From an uncultured Bacteroidales bacterium (GTDB taxonomy: Bacteria > Bacteroidota > Bacteroidia > Bacteroidales > FEN-979), in assembly GCA_903926565.1 (NCBI GenBank), contig CAIYJU010000083.1:1-46856 (forward strand): DNA of 46,856 nt, written 5' to 3'. The translations under genes and the position numbers were made by a program. Numbering within the stretch: the stretch's first letter is position 1; every line of letters begins with the position of its first letter. Positions 7,555 to 16,751 of this stretch are shown here, piece by piece. The notes under the pieces were generated by a model. The model did not search any database. It was not told the origin of the DNA and saw only the letters and a list, made by a program, of their open reading frames with translations.

Positions 7555-9066
7555 ATGAGAAACCTATTCGTATGCTGCATCGTTATCCTCTCGATGGCCA
7601 CTGCATCTTTAGCCCAGGTGAGCGTCAGTACCGACAACAGTTCACCACATGAATCAGCCATGCTTGATGTGAAATCAACCTCAAAGGGAGCATTGATGCC
7701 CCGTATGACCTTTGAGCAACGGAACACCATACCCAACCCGGCTGAAGGGCTCATGGTATATTGCACAAACTGCAATCCTGATGGTACCGGATGTGTGTCA
7801 ATTTTTGTGGGCAGCCTGTGGAAAACGGTTGATCTTAGTTGTCATGAACCCAATATCCCGGCAGCCGGAATACACATCCCTGAAGTAACACAGATCACCT
7901 GGAACTGGACCGCAGTACCCATAGCAGCAGGTTATAAATGGAATACAGAAGATAACTATGCCACTGCGGTGAACATGGGTACCAGCCTTACAAAAACCGA
8001 AACAGGGCTTGCCTGTAATTCGCTTTATTCCCGTTATGTCTGGGCATATAATCCATGTGGAATTTCAACATCGACTACATTGACCCAGGCAACAACAAGC
8101 ACACCTGGCAGTGCCCCCACGGCAGGCATCCATGTTGCGCTGGCGGGCCAGGTTATCTGGAAATGGAATGCAGTGGCAGGCGCCACAGGATACAAATGGA
8201 ACACTACCAATGACTACGCATCCGCAGAGAATATGGGGGCAAGTCTTTCAAAAACTGAAACAGGGCTTACCTGCAATACACTTTATACCCGATATGTATG
8301 GGCAAATAATCCATGTGGAATTTCAGCTGCCACAACCATGACAAAAACCACAAGTAACACACTTTTATCGCCGGAACCCGGAACAAATGTTCTATCACAA
8401 ACCCAGATAATCTGGAATTGGAATTCCGTTTCGGGTGCGACAGGGTACAGATGGAGCACTACCAACAACTATAGCACCGCAACAGACATGGGCCTGGTTA
8501 CGTCAAAAACTGAAACGGGACTTACCAGCGGAACAACCTATACCAGGTATGTCTGGGCATACAGCAGCTGTGGTATATCGGCGGTGACCAATTTGACTCA
8601 AACTTTTTTATTCATTGGGCAAAGTCATGCAGGGGGGATTGTATTCTACATTGATGTCACAGGACAGCATGGATTAGTTGCAACCCCGGGTGACCAAAGT
8701 TCCTTTGCTGAATGGGGTTGTTACGGAACTTCAATCCCGGGAACATCCACCACGATAGGTGCTGGCCAGGCCAATACCACTGCCATTGTAAACGGTTGCA
8801 GCACTGCAGGTATTGCAGCCCGCCTGTGTAATTCCCTCATATTCCCGCCATTGAGTCCTTACTTTGATTGGTTTTTGCCTTCAAAAAATGAACTGAACCA
8901 ATTGTATCTCCACAAGGATGTTGTTGGCGGCTTTGCAGCCGAATTCTATTGGAGTTCCTCCGACTACAATGCGAACGGCGCGTGGGGCCAGGACTTCTCC
9001 AATGGCGCCCAGTACAGCGGCAATAAGAGCAACCCATACTATGTTCGTGCTGTGCGTGCTTTTTAA
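7555..9066 (+). CDS. secreted protein: three Fn3-like repeats plus DUF1566-like domain
   Basis: A signal peptide (residues 1-20, ASLAQ) is followed by a tail-fibre-like header: ESAMLDVKSTSKGALMPRMT and GLMVYCTN, often seen at the front of Bacteroidota surface proteins. Three repeats of ~85-90 residues follow. Each has W-x-W-(N/T)-x-(V)-x-(A)-x-GY-(K/R)-W, a KTETGL-x-(C/S) turn and YVWA-(Y/N)-x-(P/S)-CGIS, an Fn3-like layout. The C-terminal ~150 residues resemble DUF1566/fibrobacter-type FISUMP domains: GGIVFYIDVTGQHGLVATP, WFLPSKNEL, FYWSSS and YVRAVRAF. There is no T9SS sorting domain, so the route to the surface is unclear. A good terminator follows at 9099-9126. Confidence 0.85.
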   Translation: MRNLFVCCIVILSMATASLAQVSVSTDNSSPHESAMLDVKSTSKGALMPRMTFEQRNTIPNPAEGLMVYCTNCNPDGTGCVSIFVGSLWKTVDLSCHEPNIPAAGIHIPEVTQITWNWTAVPIAAGYKWNTEDNYATAVNMGTSLTKTETGLACNSLYSRYVWAYNPCGISTSTTLTQATTSTPGSAPTAGIHVALAGQVIWKWNAVAGATGYKWNTTNDYASAENMGASLSKTETGLTCNTLYTRYVWANNPCGISAATTMTKTTSNTLLSPEPGTNVLSQTQIIWNWNSVSGATGYRWSTTNNYSTATDMGLVTSKTETGLTSGTTYTRYVWAYSSCGISAVTNLTQTFLFIGQSHAGGIVFYIDVTGQHGLVATPGDQSSFAEWGCYGTSIPGTSTTIGAGQANTTAIVNGCSTAGIAARLCNSLIFPPLSPYFDWFLPSKNELNQLYLHKDVVGGFAAEFYWSSSDYNANGAWGQDFSNGAQYSGNKSNPYYVRAVRAF

Positions 9067-9098
9067 CAATTTGATAAAAACCGCAGGGAGGTAGTGAG

Positions 9099-9126
9099 AA
9101 AAAGGGTGATCATTGATCCCTTTTTT
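9099..9126 (+). terminator. intrinsic terminator after the Fn3-like repeat gene
   Basis: A run of five A is followed by GG(T)GATC-ATT-GATCCC and then six T. The stem has one bulged T and is A-flanked, so it could stop transcription in both directions. It sits 33 bp after the stop at 9066 and just before the next gene's leader. Confidence 0.7.
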
Positions 9127-9157
9127 CTGTATTTTAGTGCATCCAAAATTACCGACA

Positions 9158-10369
9158 ATGAAGACCAGAATTATCCTGATATGTTTGTTCTTCCTGGCAG
9201 TTTTCGAGCCGCTGACGGCCTGCACTACCGCCATCATCTCCGGGAGATTCACTCCCGACGGGCGTCCCCTGCTGTGGAAAAACCGCGATACCGACGACCT
9301 CGATAATAAGCTGATGTACTTCACCGACGGGAGGTATGACTATATCGGGCTGGTTAATTCAAAGGATACCACCGGGGAGGAAGTATGGACAGGCATGAAT
9401 ACAGCCGGTTTTGCTATCATGAATTCAGCATCCTACAATCTCAATTCAGCGGAAGATGCCGATGCGGCCGTTAATGAGGGAAGGGTGATGCGGCAGGCGC
9501 TGCAACAATGTGCTTCCGTGGATGATTTTGAGAACTTTTTAAAAAAACTACCGAAACCGTATGGACTTGAAGCCAATTTCGGGGTGATTGATGCCTTCGG
9601 AAACGCGGCCTGTTTTGAAACGTCAAACCACGGCTATTTTAAAATCGATGTGAACGATCCGGTTGCCGCGCCCATGGGTTACCTCATCCGGACCAATTAT
9701 TCATTTACGGGGAAACCCGACGAGGGGCAAGGTTACATACGGTATCTCACCGCAGAAAAATTGTTCTACCAGGCTTCCGCGATGAACAGCCTCACACCCG
9801 AATTTATTCTGCAGGACGCGGCCAGGTGCCTGTTCCACTCACTGACCGAAACCGACCTGAAACTGCTTCAGACAACCGGGAAAGAGAAGTTTGTCTGGTT
9901 CGCCGATTTCATACCACGATTCTCCACCGCTGCCTCTGTGGTAATTCAGGGTGTTAAAAAAGACGAATCTCCTATGTTAATGACCATGTGGACTGTCCTG
10001 GGTTTCCCGCTGTGTTCAGTTGTTTATCCCGTTTGGTTTAACGGGGAACATCAATTGCCTTTTCAGTTAAAGGCAAGTGAAAGCGGGCGCGCTCCGCTGT
10101 GCGATAAGGCATTAAAATTAAAGGATCGCTGTTTTCCGGTCAAACGCGGGCATGGAGATGATTATCTGAACCTGCCCGTTCTGTACAACAGTTCGGGCTC
10201 AGGCATCATGCAAAAACTTGCAACCCATGAAAACATGGTGTTTACTGACGCAAATAACAGGTTGAAATCCTGGCGAAAAACCCCTCCTGCGGCAAGTGAC
10301 ATTGTTGAATTCTATCAGATACTCGATAACAGAATTGGAGAAGCCTATCTTCAGGCTTTTGGTCTGTGA
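9158..10369 (+). CDS. exported Ntn-hydrolase, peptidase C45/acyltransferase-like
   Basis: After a 21-residue signal, the mature protein begins CTTAIISGRFTPDGRPLLWKN with Cys22 exposed. This is the pattern of N-terminal nucleophile hydrolases related to acyl-CoA:6-APA acyltransferase, carcinine hydrolase and peptidase C45, where the N-terminal Cys is the nucleophile. Further family-like segments are WTGMNTAGFAIMNS, GVIDAFGNAACFETSNHGY and YLIRTNYSF. The substrate is unknown (an amide or peptide). LTAC also satisfies a lipobox, so lipidation of the same Cys would compete with catalysis. The ATG at 9158 is chosen because it opens the signal peptide; an upstream ATG (9113) adds 15 unlikely residues. 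Confidence 0.85.
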   Translation: MKTRIILICLFFLAVFEPLTACTTAIISGRFTPDGRPLLWKNRDTDDLDNKLMYFTDGRYDYIGLVNSKDTTGEEVWTGMNTAGFAIMNSASYNLNSAEDADAAVNEGRVMRQALQQCASVDDFENFLKKLPKPYGLEANFGVIDAFGNAACFETSNHGYFKIDVNDPVAAPMGYLIRTNYSFTGKPDEGQGYIRYLTAEKLFYQASAMNSLTPEFILQDAARCLFHSLTETDLKLLQTTGKEKFVWFADFIPRFSTAASVVIQGVKKDESPMLMTMWTVLGFPLCSVVYPVWFNGEHQLPFQLKASESGRAPLCDKALKLKDRCFPVKRGHGDDYLNLPVLYNSSGSGIMQKLATHENMVFTDANNRLKSWRKTPPAASDIVEFYQILDNRIGEAYLQAFGL

Positions 10370-10598
10370 TTGGCGAAAATGCCTGGCTTTACCGCTCTTC
10401 GCCGGAACAGATTGTTAGAATGAGTAGTTATCAATATATCAATATCATACATTGTTAAGAAAACTGTTTTATTTATTTTATTCATTACTCAAGGAAAAAT
10501 TCAATCCCAAATCATTATATCTCTGCTCCATACTTTTTAGCATTGCTGCTCTTTTGATTTTTTCCCTGGTAAAAGAGTGAGATTTGAGGCAATGATTA

Positions 10599-12470
10599 TT
10601 ATAACACAATTGTTCTGGTAGGAGGTTTTATTTTAACATCCAGCCCTCTTTTTTCCTTCATCTCCTGCACCTTTTTCAGGATCGGCAGATATTCAGGGCT
10701 TATTTCATGTGCAAGGTTATAATAATAGGATGCAACATTATACTGTCCAATCCATTCATATAAATTTGCAAGATGGTAATAACTCATATATTGTTTTGGT
10801 GCTCTTTCGATTGAGTTATAATAATAATACATGGCTGTGTCCACCGTTTTTATCTCCGGACGTGCATATGCCTTGATATAATAGGCAAAACCCATCCAGA
10901 AAAACGCGTCTCCAAAACTTGGTAAAATTTTTACCGCCTGTGTCATGGCAGTCAACCCTGTATTTATGTATTGATCCCTCTTGACAGAATCTTTTTCCAC
11001 CTGGGCCAGTCTGAGCCAATGGGAACCATAATGCAACTGGTTTTGGGCGCTGTTCTTCCCTGTTTTAATATCCGTTCCATATAAAGACAAGTTATCATTC
11101 CATGCTTTGTTCCTGTCGATCGTTTTAAAGGAATAAAGCGCAAGTACAACCAAGACTAACGGCATAATAACAAAATAACCCTGATATGTCTCAATCTTTG
11201 TCGTTACTGGATGGGAAAAGTCACTCCTTGTAATCTTTTCAAGGAGAAGGACCACCATTACGCAAAATCCCAGCGAAGGAAAGAATAACAGGCGTTCGGC
11301 AAATATACCACCTCGTGTAAAGATAAAGGCAAATGGAGGGATCAGCGTGATCATAAAAAATCCAAGAGCAAAACCGATCCTGCTCTTCTTTTTTACTTCA
11401 ATGATGCCATAGACTAGAATCCCAATGAAAAGTAAAAATCCGAATAATGCCCATATGCTGTCCCACCCCACTGCCGGGATCTGGTTATATGAGTAATCAT
11501 AGCGCAGTGGGTGTGGAAATATCAGGATTCTCAAAAAGAAAATGAACAACATAAAGGCAGAAGAGTATCTGACCATTTCGTCGATATACGGATAATTAAC
11601 AGGATCTGTGGGCATCACAACATTCTTTGTTTCAAACAATAAATTTTTCTGAAAGAAAAACAGTAATAGTGCCAGCGTATATGGGAAAACGCTCTTTGCA
11701 ATGGTCAAAAAGGATTTTTCACCCCTATACCAAAGAATAAAAGGAATAAGTAAAATTCCCATTATCGCACTTTCTTTGGACATAAGTGCAAGGTAGAAAA
11801 GCAGGAGACTGAAAACCAGAAGTTCAACTTTTTTGCTTTCCGCATATTTCAAAGCAAAATAGAGCATGGCAACCGTATTTAAAAAACTAAGCAATTCATC
11901 CCTTCCTTTGATATTATCAACAATTTCTGAATGGATCGGATGTGCGGCAAACAGGATTGTAATGATGAAAGGGAATAGCTGATTATAGCCGGCAAATATC
12001 TTACTCAAGAGCAAAAACAGAAAAAAAACAGCCATCGAAAATAATATGACATTGTTAAGATGGCTGACATGTGGAGAGAGACCAAAAAATTGATATTCAA
12101 TGGCATATGTGATCAGAGGTAATGGCCTGTAGTACCCCAGCCTGATCGTGGAAAAATGCCAGAAATCCACTGTAAGCAATTTCGGGATGCCCCGGATCCC
12201 CATTTGAACATAACTGTTATCGGTAATTGCTGCAGAATCATCCAACAAATAGCCATGCCTGATACCGTTCGCATAAAGGAGAAAAGCGATCAGTGCAAGT
12301 AAAAAACCAAGATAATAATTAATTTTACAGACTGGTTGGGTTAAGGAAACCAACCCTGCATTCTTATTATTTTTATTCGATTCCTTATGGAGGTTCCGAT
12401 CTGTTTTATCTCTTTGATGCGCATCAGGATGACCCCTGTTAATTAACAGCCCCTTTTTTATATTTGCCAT
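10599..12470 (-). CDS. TMTC-like GT-C membrane glycosyltransferase with TPR tail
   Basis: A basic cytosolic N-terminus (~50 residues) leads into about ten membrane helices (residues ~53-445). The first periplasmic loop carries DDSAAITDN, with the DD pair typical of GT-C mannosyltransferases (PMT/TMTC), followed by YYRPLPLITYAIEY. The middle has LFAAHPIHSEIVDNIKGRDEL, a signature I associate with the DUF1736/TMTC group. Residues ~470-600 form TPR-like pairs, e.g. GDAFFWMGFAYYIKAY and MSYYHLANLYEWIGQYN. TMTC proteins O-mannosylate cadherins in animals; bacterial relatives are uncharacterised but probably transfer a sugar from a lipid donor to exported protein. It is a single gene with no glycan cluster nearby. 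Confidence 0.85.
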   Translation of the reverse strand: MANIKKGLLINRGHPDAHQRDKTDRNLHKESNKNNKNAGLVSLTQPVCKINYYLGFLLALIAFLLYANGIRHGYLLDDSAAITDNSYVQMGIRGIPKLLTVDFWHFSTIRLGYYRPLPLITYAIEYQFFGLSPHVSHLNNVILFSMAVFFLFLLLSKIFAGYNQLFPFIITILFAAHPIHSEIVDNIKGRDELLSFLNTVAMLYFALKYAESKKVELLVFSLLLFYLALMSKESAIMGILLIPFILWYRGEKSFLTIAKSVFPYTLALLLFFFQKNLLFETKNVVMPTDPVNYPYIDEMVRYSSAFMLFIFFLRILIFPHPLRYDYSYNQIPAVGWDSIWALFGFLLFIGILVYGIIEVKKKSRIGFALGFFMITLIPPFAFIFTRGGIFAERLLFFPSLGFCVMVVLLLEKITRSDFSHPVTTKIETYQGYFVIMPLVLVVLALYSFKTIDRNKAWNDNLSLYGTDIKTGKNSAQNQLHYGSHWLRLAQVEKDSVKRDQYINTGLTAMTQAVKILPSFGDAFFWMGFAYYIKAYARPEIKTVDTAMYYYYNSIERAPKQYMSYYHLANLYEWIGQYNVASYYYNLAHEISPEYLPILKKVQEMKEKRGLDVKIKPPTRTIVL

Positions 12471-12540
12471 AGCTCAGAATTCCTTAAAGAGAATAAAGTT
12501 GTAAAATTATATTTTCTGTTTAATTAAATATCCCACAATG

Positions 12541-12573
12541 AGGTTGTCTGAAAAGTACAGACTGAGACAGCCT
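12541..12573 (-). terminator. hairpin of the GAGACAGCCT family
   Basis: AGGTTGTCT (12541-12549) pairs with AGACAGCCT (12565-12573) with one G-T pair. It lies directly after the stop of the MFS gene (12578, minus strand). It lacks a clear T-run, so it may be a worn terminator. Related hairpins occur at 23444-23480 and 33225-33257. Confidence 0.5.
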
Positions 12574-12577
12574 TCTG

Positions 12578-13888
12578 TCAGCCTGCTGCTTCCTCTTTCT
12601 TCAGTTTTGTGAATGCAATGATCAGAAAGCTGACAATAAAGAACAGGGACAACAACAGCGTGCTGTTCCTCATACTGCCGGTGATCTGTTCAATAATGCC
12701 AAAGCCGAGCATCCCGATGACAATGGCCAGTTTTTCGGTGCTGTCGTAAAAACTGAAATAAGAAGCGGTTTCACCTGTTTCCGAGGGGATTAATTTGGAC
12801 CAGGTTGACCGCGCCTGCGACTGGATGCCTCCCATTACCAGGCCAACAAGAGCCGACAAAAAATAGAACTGCAATTCATTATGCACAATATAGGCCGAAA
12901 AACAAATAAATACCCAGATCGCCAGCATCCACAGCAGGGAGGTTTTGTTGCCAAAACGGGTGGAGACTTTCCCGAAAATAAAGGCACCGAGGATAGCCAC
13001 TGCCTGGATGATCAGGATGGTCATGATCAGCATGGTATCAGAGATTCCAAGTTCTGCTTTACCAAACAGGGAAGCCACAATGATCACAGTTTGAACCCCC
13101 ATGCTGAAAAAAAAGAATGAGAGAAGAAACCGGTGCATGGTCTTATGTTTTTTGATATATCCAAACACTTTGAAAACCTCATGAAATCCACGGGTGAAAA
13201 TTGTCACATCCCAATGAACCACTTTACGCTCCTCACGTAAATAGTAAAAAGCAATCTGTGAAACAAGCAGCCACCATATACCTACTTCAATAAATGAAAA
13301 CCGGATGGCTTCGAGGCTGTCGGAAAATCCGAAAAACTGGTATTCCTGCAACGAAAAGATATTAAAGATCAGCAGTATCATGCTCCCGGCATATCCAAAA
13401 GAAAATCCTTTGGCACTGATTCGGTCGTGGCGGTCGGGCGTAGCAATGATCGGTAAAAATGAATTATAGTAGACCAGGGAACCGGCAAAACCCAATACCG
13501 CCAGCATTGGCAGAAAGAGTCCCAACCCGATGTTTTCACCTGTAAAAAAGAACAGCCCCATGCAGGCAAAGGAACCCAGCGTGGTGAAAAATTGCATAAA
13601 ACGCTTGCGGTATCCTCCCATATCGGCAATGCCCGATAATGACAACGTCATAATGATGACTAAAAAATATCCCAGGGCTATGGCGTATTCATATAAAACG
13701 GTATTCCTGATATTCAAACCCATGAAGGTCACCATTTCCGAACCAAATGCTTTCTGTGTTACCTGTTGATAGAATATCGGGTATAACACCGTATTCACAC
13801 TAAGAATATATGCGGAATTGGCGATATCGTATGAACACCAGGCGTTGATAACCTTCGGGGAGTTTACAGGCAATATCGGTCTTGTCAT
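12578..13888 (-). CDS. MFS transporter, UMF1/Atg22-like
   Basis: About twelve membrane helices. The N-terminus VINAWCSYDIANSAY is the hallmark of the UMF1 family (Atg22-like): W-x-x-YD-x-A-N-S-x-(Y/F). The loop between helices 2 and 3 carries the family pattern SGIADMGGYRKRFM. A second half-signature is SQARSTWSKLIPSETGETASYFSFYD, seen across bacterial members. Eukaryotic Atg22 exports amino acids from the vacuole; the substrate in bacteria is not established. It is transcribed divergently from the acyltransferase fusion gene at 14044 with a 155-bp shared upstream region. Confidence 0.9.
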   Translation of the reverse strand: MTRPILPVNSPKVINAWCSYDIANSAYILSVNTVLYPIFYQQVTQKAFGSEMVTFMGLNIRNTVLYEYAIALGYFLVIIMTLSLSGIADMGGYRKRFMQFFTTLGSFACMGLFFFTGENIGLGLFLPMLAVLGFAGSLVYYNSFLPIIATPDRHDRISAKGFSFGYAGSMILLIFNIFSLQEYQFFGFSDSLEAIRFSFIEVGIWWLLVSQIAFYYLREERKVVHWDVTIFTRGFHEVFKVFGYIKKHKTMHRFLLSFFFFSMGVQTVIIVASLFGKAELGISDTMLIMTILIIQAVAILGAFIFGKVSTRFGNKTSLLWMLAIWVFICFSAYIVHNELQFYFLSALVGLVMGGIQSQARSTWSKLIPSETGETASYFSFYDSTEKLAIVIGMLGFGIIEQITGSMRNSTLLLSLFFIVSFLIIAFTKLKKEEAAG

Positions 13889-14014
13889 ATCTGTCTGATT
13901 AATTTATGGATAAAACTACAATTATTAATTTAACCTGATAAATTTTGCAGCAAAAATTCCGGCCTGAAATTTTTATTATCCACGCGAATCTGGTTTCATT
14001 TAACCAAAACTTAT

Positions 14015-14022
14015 TACATTTG
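14015..14022 (+). promoter_or_regulatory. probable -7 box upstream of the acyltransferase fusion
   Basis: TACATTTG fits TAnnTTTG and lies 22 bp before the ATG at 14044. I see no good TTTG 19-22 nt further upstream, so support is partial. Confidence 0.4.
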
Positions 14023-14043
14023 GTTGATTAAGATAAAATTCAC

Positions 14044-16719
14044 ATGAAAAAAACAGACACATTCATTGTCCTTTTATCGAAGATTTTAGCTTTTAAAATC
14101 AGGCTGTTACTGCGTTTCCGGTACAGGATTTCGATTAAGGGATCTGAAATACTGCAAAACAATACACCCACTCTTTTTTTGCCAAACCACCAGGCATTGA
14201 TCGATCCGGTCATCTTACTGAGTCATATTTATCGGTTCTCAACTGCGACACCGGTCGTTTCCGAGAAGTATTTCAACATGCCGGTGGTGAAATGGTATTT
14301 TAAACGAATGGGAGCCGTCAGCGTAAGCGACCTTGAAGCGGGCAGCCGCGACACCCAGGTGTTAAAATCGATCACCGGCGCGGTTTCTGAAGGGTTCCGG
14401 CACAACCATAATATTGTGATCTACCCCAGCGGGCAGATTGCAGGACAGGGTTTTGAGAAAATTTTCAATAAAAAATCTGCTTATTCTATTGTTGGGGCAA
14501 TCCCCGAAAATGTTCAGGTTGTTGGTGTACGTATATCGGGCCTGTGGGGAAGCATGTTCTCAAAAGCAAGGACCGGCAAATCGCCTGATTTTTTTGTCCA
14601 GTTTTTGAAAGGAATTTTATACGTACTTGCCAATCTGCTATTTTTTCTCCCAAAACGTACTGTCAGCATCCAATTTGAAGATCTGACCACGGTTGCCAGG
14701 GAAAAGGTAGTGCTCGGGCAAAAACCGTTCAACGCTTTCCTCGAGGAGTTTTATAACCTGCATGGCGTGGAACCTGCTCTTTTCCTGAAGCACTTTTTCT
14801 ATTTTCCTGAATCGAAAAGAAAAGTGGCTGACAGGATTTCAGGTTCGGCGGCGGAGGTCAATGACATGGCTTTGCCAACTGACAATGAATCAATTCCCGA
14901 AGAAACAATTGAAAAGGTAAAAGGGATTATTTCTTCGAAATTAAGCGTTCCTCCCGATCAGCTCTCGCTGAATTCAAACCTGGTTCTCGATCTGGGTGCC
15001 GACTCTCTCAATATTGTGGAAATAGTTTCAGAACTGGAGAATCAATTCAAGGGTTTTACCTCTCCCGAAATCAATGAAATAAAGACCATCGGCGATTTGT
15101 GCCTGGTGGTCTCAGGTCAGTTCAGTACAAATGCTGATCTGAAACCCTGCAGCCTTGATCCTGATTTATCCAGGGAGGGTTATATCGGGGTTGATTCTGA
15201 AAAAAACATTCTCTGGCAATTTCTCGATACATTCACGACAAACCAGAACGAGTACTTTGTTTATGATGCCATGATCGGATCAACCAGCCGGAAAACGTTC
15301 CTGCTGAAAGCAGCGGTTGTGTCGGGGCTGATTAAACAGAAGGTGAAAGGCCGGCATGTCGGAATTATGCTGCCGGCATTGCAAAGCACTACCTTGCTGA
15401 TCGCAGCGACTTACATGGCCGGAAAAATCCCGGTGATGCTTAACTGGACCGTGGGGAAAAAGGTGCTGGAGCATTGTATGGAAACTGCAGGCGTTGAAGT
15501 GATCCTTTCAGCGGGAACCTTCATTAAAAAGATAGAAGAACAACTTCCCGAAAGTATCAAATCAAAGCTGATTTTGCTGGAAAAGGAGATTCCCCTGATC
15601 GGTATTGCCTTGAAAATAAAAGGACTGATCATTTCCAGATTTCCGAAACTATTTTTGAACTACAGGCAGATTGACGAAACAGCCGTAATCCTGTTCACCT
15701 CCGGAAGCGAGGCTTTGCCCAAGGCGGTGCCCTTAACACATCACAACATCACCAGCGATTTACATGGAACTTTTGAACTGATCAAAATTGAGAATAAAAC
15801 GATCTTTCTTGGATTTCTCCCGCCATTCCACAGTTTCGGATTTGCTGCACTTGTTGCGCTTCCGCTGGTTTCCGGGATCAGGGTGGCCTACACCCCCAAT
15901 CCGACCGATGCCAGGGAGGTGTTGAGAATTTTAAAACATAGCAGATCCAACCTGCTGGTTGGAACACCGGGTTTCTTAAAGATGATGATGGCTGTGGGAT
16001 CGGCATACTATTTTAAATCCATCCGCTATGTAATCTCCGGGGCTGAAGCAATGCCCCTGGCCTTAAAGGAGCTTTTTGACAGTCTGACCACGGATGCCAA
16101 ACTGCTGGAAGGCTACGGAATTACTGAATGTTCCCCGATACTTACCGCCAATCCCGTCGACAGGCAGAAAATGAACAGCGTCGGCAAATTTATTCCCGGT
16201 CTGGAACATCTGATTATCGGCCTGGAAACAGGAAGGCAAGTCCGTCAGGGTGAGCCGGGGATGATTTATGTACGGGGGAACAATGTGTTTCATGGCTATT
16301 TAGGAGTAGAAGCAATGAATCCTTTTGAAGAGATCAATGGTAAAACATACTATAAAACCGGGGATCTCGGTTACCTGGATGAAGATGGATACCTCTTCAT
16401 AACCGGCCGGCTGAAAAGGTTTATTAAAATTGCCGGGGAGATGATCAGCCTCCCGTTTATTGAAAAAATATTGCTGGAAAAATATGCAGATCCGGAGAAA
16501 CAGGTACTGGCAGTGGAAGGGTCTGACAAAACAACCCCTGCACAAATAGTGCTTTTCACAACGCGCCAGGTCAGCCTTGATGAGATAAACAACCATCTTT
16601 CAAACAATGGAGTAGCCCCCATAGCCAGGATAAAACGCATCATCGAATTGGAAGAAATCCCGGTTCTGGGAACCGGGAAAACTGACTACAAGGTATTGAG
16701 GAAGATGCTTGAAGGGTAA
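14044..16719 (+). CDS. trifunctional PlsC acyltransferase - acyl carrier - AMP-dependent acyl ligase
   Basis: Three domains are visible in one chain. Residues ~20-220 are a PlsC-type acyltransferase with NHxxxxD as N48-H49...D54 (PNHQALIDP) and an FKRMGAVSV segment. Residues ~285-360 are an acyl carrier domain with the phosphopantetheine site LGADSLNIVEI, Ser321. Residues ~380-891 are an AMP-forming ligase: LFTSGSEALPK (~551-560), EGYGITECSP (~690), KTGDLGYLDEDGY (~771) and the C-terminal GKTDYK lysine. E. coli Aas couples a PlsC domain with an acyl-ACP synthetase for lysophospholipid re-acylation, using separate ACP; here the carrier is built in. Inferred role: activate a fatty acid, load it on the chain's own carrier, transfer it to a lysolipid. 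Likely membrane-associated. Confidence 0.9.
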   Translation: MKKTDTFIVLLSKILAFKIRLLLRFRYRISIKGSEILQNNTPTLFLPNHQALIDPVILLSHIYRFSTATPVVSEKYFNMPVVKWYFKRMGAVSVSDLEAGSRDTQVLKSITGAVSEGFRHNHNIVIYPSGQIAGQGFEKIFNKKSAYSIVGAIPENVQVVGVRISGLWGSMFSKARTGKSPDFFVQFLKGILYVLANLLFFLPKRTVSIQFEDLTTVAREKVVLGQKPFNAFLEEFYNLHGVEPALFLKHFFYFPESKRKVADRISGSAAEVNDMALPTDNESIPEETIEKVKGIISSKLSVPPDQLSLNSNLVLDLGADSLNIVEIVSELENQFKGFTSPEINEIKTIGDLCLVVSGQFSTNADLKPCSLDPDLSREGYIGVDSEKNILWQFLDTFTTNQNEYFVYDAMIGSTSRKTFLLKAAVVSGLIKQKVKGRHVGIMLPALQSTTLLIAATYMAGKIPVMLNWTVGKKVLEHCMETAGVEVILSAGTFIKKIEEQLPESIKSKLILLEKEIPLIGIALKIKGLIISRFPKLFLNYRQIDETAVILFTSGSEALPKAVPLTHHNITSDLHGTFELIKIENKTIFLGFLPPFHSFGFAALVALPLVSGIRVAYTPNPTDAREVLRILKHSRSNLLVGTPGFLKMMMAVGSAYYFKSIRYVISGAEAMPLALKELFDSLTTDAKLLEGYGITECSPILTANPVDRQKMNSVGKFIPGLEHLIIGLETGRQVRQGEPGMIYVRGNNVFHGYLGVEAMNPFEEINGKTYYKTGDLGYLDEDGYLFITGRLKRFIKIAGEMISLPFIEKILLEKYADPEKQVLAVEGSDKTTPAQIVLFTTRQVSLDEINNHLSNNGVAPIARIKRIIELEEIPVLGTGKTDYKVLRKMLEG

Positions 16720-16751
16720 CTGAGTTGCAGATCCTGACCGGATCACCCGGC

